Assembly: GCA_013359135.1 (NCBI GenBank)
Contig: JABWCN010000046.1
Coordinates: 1-35,842 of the forward strand
Reading direction: 5' to 3'
DNA from: Pseudobdellovibrionaceae bacterium
GTDB lineage: Bacteria; Bdellovibrionota; Bdellovibrionia; Bdellovibrionales; Bdellovibrionaceae
DNA length: 35,842 nucleotides
Made by a program: the position numbers and the translations under genes. Each line of letters opens with the position of its first letter. Position 1 is the first letter of the stretch. Below the pieces are notes generated by a model. It was not told the DNA's origin. It searched no databases and saw only the letters and a list, made by a program, of their open reading frames with translations. Positions 25,131 through 33,258 of the stretch are shown here, piece by piece.

Positions 25131-27059
25131 GTGTTCGCATTATCATCTGCTGTAATTGCTAGTAAACACCTTTGTGGCTTTAAAAGAATCTACGGTTCGA
25201 TGAATTTAATAGTTGCCTTAGCTTTTCTCAGTTTTACTGAAGTAAGCTTGGCTCAGTCCTTCCCTAAAGTTGTTCCTGGTGAATATATTATTAAATATAA
25301 GATGGATATTGGTAGATCAAATGCCATAGGTAAAATTCAATCAAAGGTGAATTTAAAGGCAGCATTTCCAGAGATGAATATGCTCCATATGGCAGTTAAG
25401 CCGGGGCAAGAAGCGGTCATTGATGAATTAAGAAAAGACAAAGATGTTTTATTCGTGGAGCCTAATTATATTCTTGAAAAACTTGTTGATGATAATACTG
25501 CTGGGAAAGTTTTAAATACTCTTTCTCTTGATCAGGTTTACTCCCAAAGCTCTACAAGTTTTACTCAAAATTATTCAAACGTTAAAGTGGACCAGGCATG
25601 GACTTTATCAAGTGCTTACGATTCTTCGAATCGACCTATAGTAGCGATTCTTGATACTGGACTTGATAAACAACACACAGTCATTCAGGCATCTCAAGCT
25701 TTGTGGGTCAATACTAAAGAGATTCCTGGTAATGGAGTCGATGACGATCAAAATGGATACGTAGATGATGTGAATGGTTGGAACTTTGTTTCTAATACCT
25801 CTTCCTTTGCTGATGATGAAGGCCATGGAACTCATGTTGCCGGGATAGTTATAGGTGCAGGGATGGATATTTTCTCTGCTCAACTTGATGTTTCTAAAAT
25901 TAGAATTATGCCACTTAAGTTTTTAGATTCTCAAGGGGCTGGGTCTACAGCCAATGCGATTAAGGCTATTTATTATGCTGTAAATAATGGAGCAAAAGTC
26001 ATTAACAACTCTTGGGGAGGACCTGGTTATTCGAGCTCTCTATTAGAAGCGTTAACATTTGCTTATAATCACCAAGTATTGATTGTCTCAGCAGCTGGAA
26101 ACTCAGCAAAAAATAATGATACAAATGAAATGTTTCCAGCTAACTACGGAGTGCCAAGTAACATCAGTGTCGCTGCGACTACAGAAAGTGATAGGTTAGC
26201 AACATTTTCAAACTTTGGTGCTAATCTTGTTCATGTAGCAAGCCCTGGAGTTTATATTTATTCTACTTTGCCAGGTAATATCTTTGGATCTATGTCGGGA
26301 ACTTCGATGGCAGCTCCATTTGTTGCTGGTATCGCGGCATTAGCTTTAAGAGAAGCTCCGAGCTTGACAGGATATCAAATGAAAAACCTAATAATTTCTT
26401 CTGCATTTAGTTTATCAGCGCTGAGAGGTATAGTTCAATCTGGAGCAAGGGTGGATGCTTACTCGTTACTTTCTCAAGTTAAATCAAATCAGTATTTAGC
26501 AGCAAGTCAGCCTGATTATAAGCCCGTTTACTCCGAAGAGAGAAGTTTAGCTTCAGAATCAGAACCTTCACAAGAAAGTACTAGTAAAGGAGGATGTGGA
26601 GCAATATCTACATCAGCTTTTATCGGAAAAGGGCAAAGTTTCTGGAACTCCGGAAATGGCGGTGCTTCTGCTCTTGCTGTCATGGCATTGATGGCGTTTC
26701 CATTGTTGGTTTATTTTGGATTACGCCTAAGATCGCGAAGGAAAGATTATCGACGACAACATGATCGATTTATGATGAGTTCTGATATACGTGTCAAGGT
26801 AGGTGATAAGGAGTTAGTTGGTCACATGCGCACAATCTCTTTAGGAGGCCTAAGTTTTAATGCTGAAGAGATGTTGGATAAAGGTGGCTCAGTTACCATT
26901 AAAATTAAAGGTCCAGACAACAAAGAAATCGATGTAGAGGGACGTGTCGTTTGGTCAGAAGCGAATCATTCTTACGGTGTCAAGTTCGAGGAAACACGTC
27001 TATCTTTGTCAGAGACAATTTTAAACTGGACACAAAAGTTAGTTAAAGCTGATAACTAA
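25131..27059 (+). CDS. Subtilisin-like protease with C-terminal membrane helix and PilZ domain
   Basis: 642 residues from GTG with GGAGG four bases upstream. In order: signal sequence (hydrophobic core about 24-41), I9-type propeptide (about 45-118), and an S8 domain (about 150-445). The triad is Asp175 (VAILDTGLD), His232 (GHGTHVAG) and Ser392 (GTSMAAP), with oxyanion Asn324. A Ser/Glu-rich linker and GGCG (487-490) lead to one membrane helix (about 511-531) and a basic stop-transfer RLRSRRKDYRRQ. A PilZ domain follows (about 540-625), with RRQHDR, ISLGG and the strand VEGRVVWS. The Asp/Asn that usually precedes xSxxG is Thr here. Topology would place protease outside and c-di-GMP-binding domain inside. 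The gene ends at the terminator inside slt. Confidence 0.88.
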   Translation: MFALSSAVIASKHLCGFKRIYGSMNLIVALAFLSFTEVSLAQSFPKVVPGEYIIKYKMDIGRSNAIGKIQSKVNLKAAFPEMNMLHMAVKPGQEAVIDELRKDKDVLFVEPNYILEKLVDDNTAGKVLNTLSLDQVYSQSSTSFTQNYSNVKVDQAWTLSSAYDSSNRPIVAILDTGLDKQHTVIQASQALWVNTKEIPGNGVDDDQNGYVDDVNGWNFVSNTSSFADDEGHGTHVAGIVIGAGMDIFSAQLDVSKIRIMPLKFLDSQGAGSTANAIKAIYYAVNNGAKVINNSWGGPGYSSSLLEALTFAYNHQVLIVSAAGNSAKNNDTNEMFPANYGVPSNISVAATTESDRLATFSNFGANLVHVASPGVYIYSTLPGNIFGSMSGTSMAAPFVAGIAALALREAPSLTGYQMKNLIISSAFSLSALRGIVQSGARVDAYSLLSQVKSNQYLAASQPDYKPVYSEERSLASESEPSQESTSKGGCGAISTSAFIGKGQSFWNSGNGGASALAVMALMAFPLLVYFGLRLRSRRKDYRRQHDRFMMSSDIRVKVGDKELVGHMRTISLGGLSFNAEEMLDKGGSVTIKIKGPDNKEIDVEGRVVWSEANHSYGVKFEETRLSLSETILNWTQKLVKADN

Positions 27060-27075
27060 TGGCGGTATCGTTTAA

Positions 27076-29280
27076 TTACTTAATTTGTAAAAAGCCTTCT
27101 GGAAAAGGGAAGGCTTTTTTGCTAAAGTAGAGACGATCATAAAAAATCATATTTCTAATAATAAGTTTAATATAAGTTCTTGTTTCCTCATAGGGAACTT
27201 CTTCTATAAATTCAATGGGATCTTCACGGAATCGATTTTTAAGCCAACCCTGATAAGCACTTGAGCTCGCATTGTAGCCAGCAATAGAGGGGATATATTT
27301 AGAATTATTCTTATCTAGAAGTCTTTTTAGTTCTTTAGCTCCTAATTTAATATTGATAGCTTCGTCAAATAAATCAAAGTCACTTTTCCAAGGAATGTTT
27401 TCTTCTTTTGCAAGAGTTTTACCAAGCTGTGGCATGAGCTGTAGTAAACCTAAAGCATCTACGGAGCTTCGGGCGAAGGGATCAAATGCGGACTCCTGTC
27501 TCATAATAGCATAGATAAATTGAGGTTGAATTTTATTTTGTATCGAAGATGCCAGAATCAGATCCCAATAAGGAGTAGGAAAAAGAAGTTCAGGATACTT
27601 AGTGATAAGTTCTGTTTTTTGATCACCACTCAGCTGATTAATAGAAGTTAATAGTTGACTGAACATCTCTGCTTTTGCGTATAACAGCAGAGACGGAAGA
27701 AACAAGTTCTGATTTTGTCTAGCAACATGTTTAGCCCATTCTTTAATAATATCATTTTGTTTTAAGCTTAAATGCCAGCTAATCAATCTAACTTCTTTTT
27801 CACTATAGCTTAGCTTTAGATTTTCAACTAAGAACTCATTTTTTTGAAGTTGGGTGGATCTGCTTATCAAGGGAATATCTTTTTTCTCATCTCGGTAACT
27901 TAGTAGTGTATAGAAGCTAAGGGGCTCTTTTTCTCGTAAAAGTTTAATTGTATTATTATAATATTCAGTTTTTTGTTGCCTTAAGTAGGATTGAGCTAAC
28001 CAATAAATATACTTACTATCAAACCCTTCTTTAAGTTGAGATGTTAGAAGTTCAAGATGATTTTGTGCTTGAAGATAGTTTCTATTTTTAATTTCCAACC
28101 AAGCTAGTTGCCATAAGTTTTTTTCAAAAATAATAGTTTTTTTATTGCTAACATTAAAGCTTAACAAATAGTTTTTGTGAGCTTCTTGCGTTTGTCTTTT
28201 TTCATCATATATTCTACCTAGAGTGTAATAGAATTCTTCTTTAAGCTCGTTAAAAGAGATTTTTTTTAGTTGCAGGGTTAATATCTTGATAGCTGTTTCG
28301 GGCTCACCAGCAGTCCAAATCCATCTGGCTTTTAAGTTCGAAAGTTCAGCAGTCCATTCTTCGATTTGTCTTGGTGTCGGTGAAGAATTTAATTTTTTAA
28401 AGCTCTTAGTTTTAGAAAAATGATTCAACCAACTAGACCATTTTTGAATTAAAATTTTCTGAGCAGTTTTGTCTTGTAAAGATTTTTCAATTCGAAATAA
28501 AACTTTAAAACCTCTATATATCGAAGAAGCAGAGCTACTTCTGTTGGAAATAATTTTATTAAGATTATCTTTTGCTAGTTTAAAATCTCTATCCTTGATC
28601 AGATCATTGATTACTTCAAATTGATTGTTTTCATTTGAGGCTTGCCATCTAGGGAATTCTTTTTTTAGAGCATCATAAAAAATTTTTTTAACTTGTGGAT
28701 CATCGCTAGAGTCGACTTCTTTTTTTACACTTAAATAGTAACTTTGTTTTTCTTTTCTATTCTTAATCTCGTCAGCGATATCAAGAGAACTTATTACTTT
28801 CGATAACAAATTATTTTCAATTACTGATTTTTTGAAATTAACTTCAGCGATAGTTTTTTTGTAAAGCTGATTTTCTAATTCAGAGAGAGATTCATTAAAA
28901 AACTTTTGAGTTGGGTTATTTTGGTCAATACAGCTTAGATAAAAATTCATTTCTACAAGCGATTTTAATTGGAAAAGATCAGAATCTTTCTTTGCGGTCT
29001 CTAGAATTTTACAAGCTTTTGTTGAGTCAGTCGATTTCAGTACATCAAATAAACGATATTGAAGCCAAAACTGTTCATTTTTTGCAGTACGTTCAGTTAA
29101 TAGTTTTTCTAATTGGTCTGGTTCAAGTTTCAACCAATCCTGATAATAAGTTGGAGGAAGTAACTCATGTTCTTTTATAGAAAAATTAGAATTCAAATTT
29201 TTCTTGGAAGTGCAAGAGTTTAAACCAGCAACACTTCCAAGAATAAAAAAACTCAAGGTAAAAAACTTTTTTGAAAGCAC
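27076..29280 (-). CDS. Soluble lytic transglycosylase-like lipoprotein (Slt70 type)
   Basis: 734 residues from GTG. Signal peptide with lipobox LNSC, then a long alpha-helical superhelix (TPR-like, about 30-560). The C-terminal SLT domain has catalytic Glu596 in IMRQESAFDP, followed by SVDALGLLQLMP and AGYNAS. The family cleaves peptidoglycan glycan strands to anhydromuropeptides. Its lipid anchor suggests the outer membrane. The start codon shares its first G with the htpX stop (TAGTG), so translation is coupled. The final 14 codons contain the terminator hairpin of the convergent protease gene. It could serve in wall turnover or, in a predator, in prey-wall remodelling (inference). Confidence 0.93.
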   Translation of the reverse strand: MLSKKFFTLSFFILGSVAGLNSCTSKKNLNSNFSIKEHELLPPTYYQDWLKLEPDQLEKLLTERTAKNEQFWLQYRLFDVLKSTDSTKACKILETAKKDSDLFQLKSLVEMNFYLSCIDQNNPTQKFFNESLSELENQLYKKTIAEVNFKKSVIENNLLSKVISSLDIADEIKNRKEKQSYYLSVKKEVDSSDDPQVKKIFYDALKKEFPRWQASNENNQFEVINDLIKDRDFKLAKDNLNKIISNRSSSASSIYRGFKVLFRIEKSLQDKTAQKILIQKWSSWLNHFSKTKSFKKLNSSPTPRQIEEWTAELSNLKARWIWTAGEPETAIKILTLQLKKISFNELKEEFYYTLGRIYDEKRQTQEAHKNYLLSFNVSNKKTIIFEKNLWQLAWLEIKNRNYLQAQNHLELLTSQLKEGFDSKYIYWLAQSYLRQQKTEYYNNTIKLLREKEPLSFYTLLSYRDEKKDIPLISRSTQLQKNEFLVENLKLSYSEKEVRLISWHLSLKQNDIIKEWAKHVARQNQNLFLPSLLLYAKAEMFSQLLTSINQLSGDQKTELITKYPELLFPTPYWDLILASSIQNKIQPQFIYAIMRQESAFDPFARSSVDALGLLQLMPQLGKTLAKEENIPWKSDFDLFDEAINIKLGAKELKRLLDKNNSKYIPSIAGYNASSSAYQGWLKNRFREDPIEFIEEVPYEETRTYIKLIIRNMIFYDRLYFSKKAFPFPEGFLQIK
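27090..27119 (+). terminator. Terminator of the protease gene, within the 3' end of slt
   Basis: Stem AAAAGCCTTC/GAAGGCTTTT with a nine-base loop and T6, 31 bases after the protease stop. It lies before the slt stop (27076) on the other strand, where a T5 tract also follows the stem. Confidence 0.75.
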
Positions 29281-30173
29281 TAAACTCTGGCTCTCTCTAG
29301 GGCTTCTATGCGATCATCAAGGTTAGGATGGGTCATAAACAAAGCCATAATCCCCGTACGACCATTATTTGATATTTTCATTGTAGCAAGCATATCTTTT
29401 TCATCGTTTGGTATTCCGTGAACATTTTGAAGTCGTCTTAGTGCTGCAATCATATTTGATCGTGACGAAAATTTAGCTCCTCCTAGGTCTGCTCTAAACT
29501 CTCTTTTGCGAGAGTAATAATTAACAACAATGGAGCCCAAAATAGTAAACAAGATATCACCTATAATTACGACAATAAAATGAACCGTTGGACGAGCTTT
29601 TTCATCTACATTACTTGAGATCAGATTTGCAAGTACTCTAGAGAAGAACAAAGCAAAAGTATTCACTACACCTGTTATCAAAGTCATTGTGACCATGTCT
29701 CCGTTTGCAATGTGTGCGATCTCATGTCCAAGCACCCCATCAACTTCGTCATCACTCATTCTTTGAAGTAGTCCTGTAGATACGGCTACTAAAGAATTGG
29801 ATTTACTTGGGCCTGTTGCAAAGGCGTTTACATCCTCAGAGTCGTAAATAGCTACCTCTGGAGCATTAGGCAAACCCGCTTTTTGAGCCAAAGAATGAAC
29901 TCTGTTTACCAAATGAGATAGTGTTGGGTCTGAAGTTGATGGGTCGATTATTCTTAGGCCCATCATCCATTTTGCCATCACTTTAGAAAGTAGCAGAGAT
30001 ATTAAAGATCCAGAGAATCCAAGTAAAGCACACCAAATAAGTAGCGGACCCATTTGATTTCCAACTCTTTCAAATCCAAAAACTCTAGATAAAACGGTCC
30101 ATGCTATACCGACAGTAAGCATGATCAAAGCATTTGTTAGTATAAATAATCCAATTCTCTTGATAAACTGCAT
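29280..30173 (-). CDS. htpX: Membrane metalloprotease HtpX
   Basis: 297 residues, four hydrophobic segments (about 7-28, 42-62, 160-182, 197-217). The zinc site is HEIAH (His150, Glu151, His154) and EFRAD (Glu225). VAIYDSEDVNAFATG is the family's pre-catalytic strand. It is an inner-membrane quality-control protease that faces the cytoplasm. AAAGGAG precedes the ATG. It overlaps slt by one base and lies 79 bases downstream of clpA, in the same direction. A stress-response grouping with clpSA is suggested by position only. Confidence 0.96.
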   Translation of the reverse strand: MQFIKRIGLFILTNALIMLTVGIAWTVLSRVFGFERVGNQMGPLLIWCALLGFSGSLISLLLSKVMAKWMMGLRIIDPSTSDPTLSHLVNRVHSLAQKAGLPNAPEVAIYDSEDVNAFATGPSKSNSLVAVSTGLLQRMSDDEVDGVLGHEIAHIANGDMVTMTLITGVVNTFALFFSRVLANLISSNVDEKARPTVHFIVVIIGDILFTILGSIVVNYYSRKREFRADLGGAKFSSRSNMIAALRRLQNVHGIPNDEKDMLATMKISNNGRTGIMALFMTHPNLDDRIEALERARV

Positions 30174-30252
30174 AAGGCACTCCTTTTAATAAAAACCGCA
30201 TTTTAAAAAGGTCTCTATATAAGATGAATGCCCTTCGAAAAAAGTCAATAAG

Positions 30253-32586
30253 CTAATTTACAGGTTCTGGTTTATTTTTTAAACTTAATAGTCCACCCTG
30301 ACTGGTGCTAAAATGGAACCTCAAAGCGGAAGATTCTAATTCTACTTGGATTTTTCCACCATCAGTTAAACGGCCGAATAAAAGTTCATCAACTAAAGGT
30401 TTTTTTAAGTACTCGTCAACAGCCCGGGCCATGGGTCTAGCACCATAAGCCCTGTCATAGCCTTTTCGCATTAACCATTTCATGGCCTCACTAGAAACGG
30501 TGAGTTCCACTTTCTTTTCTGCTAAAGTCATTTTTAGTTCATCAACAAATTTATTTGCCACTTTATAAATCATCTCTTCAGAGAGGTCCCTGAAATAAAC
30601 TACGGAATCAAGGCGATTTATAAATTCGGGAGCAAAGGTTTTCTTGATAGCCTCTTGGCTAATTTGCGTTCGATTGTCATCAATGATACCTATTGACCCT
30701 TTAGACACCTCATAAGCCCCAGCATTAGTAGTTAAAATGATGATTGCATTTTTGAAATCGGCAACTCTTCCCTGGCTGTCTGTAAGGCGTCCTGCATCCA
30801 TCACTTGTAGTAAAGTATAAGTAATATCAGAATGTGCTTTTTCTATTTCGTCCATCAAAATAATAGAGTAAGGTTGTTTAGTTACAGCTTCGGTCAGTAA
30901 ACCACCATCTTCATAGCCTACGTAGCCGGGAGGAGCTCCAACTAATCTTGCTACAGAGTGTTTTTCCATGTACTCACTCATATCAAATCTTACAAAAGGA
31001 ACACCCATGAGCAGAGCTAACTGCTTACACACTTCTGTTTTTCCAACTCCTGTTGGGCCTGCAAATAAATAGCTTCCAATGGGTTTGTTTTGTCGTGCTA
31101 GTCCACTTCTAGAAAGTTTAATACTTGCGACAAGCTTATCAATGGCCTCATCTTGACCAAAAATAAGAGCTTTTAGTTTTTTATCTAAATCTTTGAGCTG
31201 CGCTTTTTCATTTGAAGAAATTTGAGCTACAGGCAATCCTGTCATTTTAGCAATAACTTCTTCAATATTTTCAGTATTGACCTCAATAGTTTCAAGTTCA
31301 GGATTTTTTAGTCTTAAATAACTCCCACACTCATCGATCACATCTATAGCTTTGTCAGGAAGGAGTTTGTTGTTAATGTGTTTCATAGATAAATCTACAG
31401 CAGCTTTTAGAGCTTCAGGTGCGAATTTGATTCCATGAAACTTTTCAAATTGTGGAGAAATTCCTTTCAGAATTTCCAAAGTGTCAGCGGCCGAAGGCTC
31501 TAAAATATCAATTTTTTGAAAGCGACGATTCAGAGCTCGGTCTTTTTCAAAGTGCTGTCTGAATTCAGTATGAGTCGTAGATCCGATACAGGATATTTCT
31601 CCGCTGGCGAGTGCAGGTTTTAATAGATTGGAAGCATCCATACTGCCTCCACTGGTAGCTCCTGCTCCAACCAAAGTATGAATTTCATCAATAAATAAAA
31701 TGATATTAGGATTTTTTTTAACTTCTTTCATTATGGATTTAATTCTATTCTCAAAATCGCCTCGAAACTTAGTCCCAGCCAATAAGGTTCCCATATCCAA
31801 AGAGTATATTTGTTTGTTCTTTAGAACATCGGGAGTTTGCCCCTCCACAATTTTTTTGGCTAGCCCCTCAATAACAGCAGTTTTTCCAACTCCAGGCTCT
31901 CCAATTAACAGAGGGTTGTTTTTTGTGCGTCTCATTAAAACTTGAGTAATACGCTCTAAAACTTCATCGCGACCAATTAGGGGATCAATTTTTCCAAGAC
32001 GAGCTTTATCATTAAGATTGACACAAAACTGTTCGAGGATACTGGTCTTGGACTCATCTGCCGCCATTCCGTCAAAATCATTTTGATTTTTTCCACTTGA
32101 AGTATTTTCTTCACTGGTCTCGTTAAAATTTTCTTTAGAAACCCCATGAGAAATATAATTAATGATATCAAACTGACTAATTCCTTGTTGATTTAAAGCG
32201 AAAACTGCATGTGAATCTTGCTCATAGTAAAGAGCAACAAGAAGAGTAGCTTCTGAAATTTTATTTTTCCCAGAATTTTTAACTTGCATCGCTGATCTTT
32301 GAATTAAGCGATGACAGGCTAGGGTAAATTCGGGTGACCAGTTTTCCAAGCCGCCATAACTTTCAAGTTGCTCCTCTGAAATTTTTGGGCTATTTTTTTG
32401 GATGTACTCCCATAAAGTTTGTTTCAGTTTGGGGACATTACCACCGCAAGATTCAACAATCTCAATAGTTTTAGCTGAATGACTTAGGCAAAATAGAATG
32501 TGCTCCAGAGTTACAAACTCGTGATTATTTTTTTTTGCTAATTCCGTAGCTTCTGCTATTTTTCTTTCTACTTCTTTACTCATCAT
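30253..32586 (-). CDS. clpA: ATP-dependent Clp protease ATP-binding subunit ClpA
   Basis: About 777 residues: Clp_N domain (1-145), AAA1 with GEPGVGKT and IILFIDEIHTLVGAG, AAA2 with GPTGVGKT and IILMDEIEKAH, then the D2-small domain. The ClpP-binding loop is seen as SIGIIDDN, corresponding to the SIGLI of E. coli ClpA. It unfolds substrates for ClpP, with N-degron cargo delivered by ClpS from the gene just upstream. I chose the second Met (32584-32586), eight bases after GAGG; the ATG at 32592 is only two bases from it. clpP is not in the window. Confidence 0.97.
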   Translation of the reverse strand: MMSKEVERKIAEATELAKKNNHEFVTLEHILFCLSHSAKTIEIVESCGGNVPKLKQTLWEYIQKNSPKISEEQLESYGGLENWSPEFTLACHRLIQRSAMQVKNSGKNKISEATLLVALYYEQDSHAVFALNQQGISQFDIINYISHGVSKENFNETSEENTSSGKNQNDFDGMAADESKTSILEQFCVNLNDKARLGKIDPLIGRDEVLERITQVLMRRTKNNPLLIGEPGVGKTAVIEGLAKKIVEGQTPDVLKNKQIYSLDMGTLLAGTKFRGDFENRIKSIMKEVKKNPNIILFIDEIHTLVGAGATSGGSMDASNLLKPALASGEISCIGSTTHTEFRQHFEKDRALNRRFQKIDILEPSAADTLEILKGISPQFEKFHGIKFAPEALKAAVDLSMKHINNKLLPDKAIDVIDECGSYLRLKNPELETIEVNTENIEEVIAKMTGLPVAQISSNEKAQLKDLDKKLKALIFGQDEAIDKLVASIKLSRSGLARQNKPIGSYLFAGPTGVGKTEVCKQLALLMGVPFVRFDMSEYMEKHSVARLVGAPPGYVGYEDGGLLTEAVTKQPYSIILMDEIEKAHSDITYTLLQVMDAGRLTDSQGRVADFKNAIIILTTNAGAYEVSKGSIGIIDDNRTQISQEAIKKTFAPEFINRLDSVVYFRDLSEEMIYKVANKFVDELKMTLAEKKVELTVSSEAMKWLMRKGYDRAYGARPMARAVDEYLKKPLVDELLFGRLTDGGKIQVELESSALRFHFSTSQGGLLSLKNKPEPVN

Positions 32587-32638
32587 AACCATAACCTCGG
32601 TTTAAATGATTGCACGTATTTTGTTTTAGAAAAAGTTC

Positions 32639-32977
32639 TCAGGTTTCCTCTAAAGAACTTTTTAGTGGGTATTGATGCATTTGAGCAAACTGGTTAGTTT
32701 GCATCACTTTCATCTCACCAATTTCTAGAGAGTAAACACCAGCGACACCAGCTCCTTTTTGATGAACATCCAACATAATTTTAATAGCTTCATCTTCTTT
32801 TTTATTGAAAAATTTTTTTAAAACTAAAACGACAAAGTCCATAGGTGTAAAATCATCATTTAAAAGAACAACAGAAAACATTTTGGGTGTGGTCAGTTTA
32901 GGGATAACCTGGACTGAAGCGTCACCATCTGGGGAATAAGGTAAATTTTTATCGTTTTGCATGTAAACAGTACTCAT
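32639..32977 (-). CDS. clpS: Clp protease adaptor ClpS
   Basis: 112 residues. It binds destabilising N-terminal residues and hands them to ClpA. Seen: VVLLNDDFTPMDFVVLVLKKFF and MLDVHQKGAGVAGVYSLEIGEMK, including the DD and His of the N-degron pocket. There are two possible starts. Met1 at 32977 would be almost at the predicted transcription start (promoter 32985-33013), giving a leaderless message. Met6 at 32962 has GAGT upstream. It precedes clpA by about 50 bases, the usual order. Confidence 0.95.
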   Translation of the reverse strand: MSTVYMQNDKNLPYSPDGDASVQVIPKLTTPKMFSVVLLNDDFTPMDFVVLVLKKFFNKKEDEAIKIMLDVHQKGAGVAGVYSLEIGEMKVMQTNQFAQMHQYPLKSSLEET

Positions 32978-32984
32978 ATATAAG

Positions 32985-33013
32985 AATATGGGGTCTTGTG
33001 CTAGCTTTGTCCA
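32985..33013 (-). promoter_or_regulatory. Putative promoter of clpS-clpA
   Basis: On the minus strand TGGACA (33008-33013), 17 bases, CATATT (32985-32990). The -10 region also reads CCCCATAT, which resembles the sigma32 -10 consensus CCCCATNT, but no CTTGAA lies at the right distance. The transcript would start at or next to the first ATG of clpS. Confidence 0.4.
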
Positions 33014-33258
33014 CTTTGTTTTGTCTTTTTTTTTATCAAAAAAGATATAATTTTTATTTTTTTTAGAAAAATTTATTATTAAATTAAAGATTTAGAGTCA
33101 AAATTTTAGTCATTATTTTCTACACTGTTTTTATTATGATCTAGATAGCAACGATGTAAACTTGATCTACAGATTGAAACATAATAAAAATGAATTATTT
33201 TTTTTTCCCTGTAATAAATGGCCAAATTTACCGATAACTTGCGGGTGAGGAAGTATTA

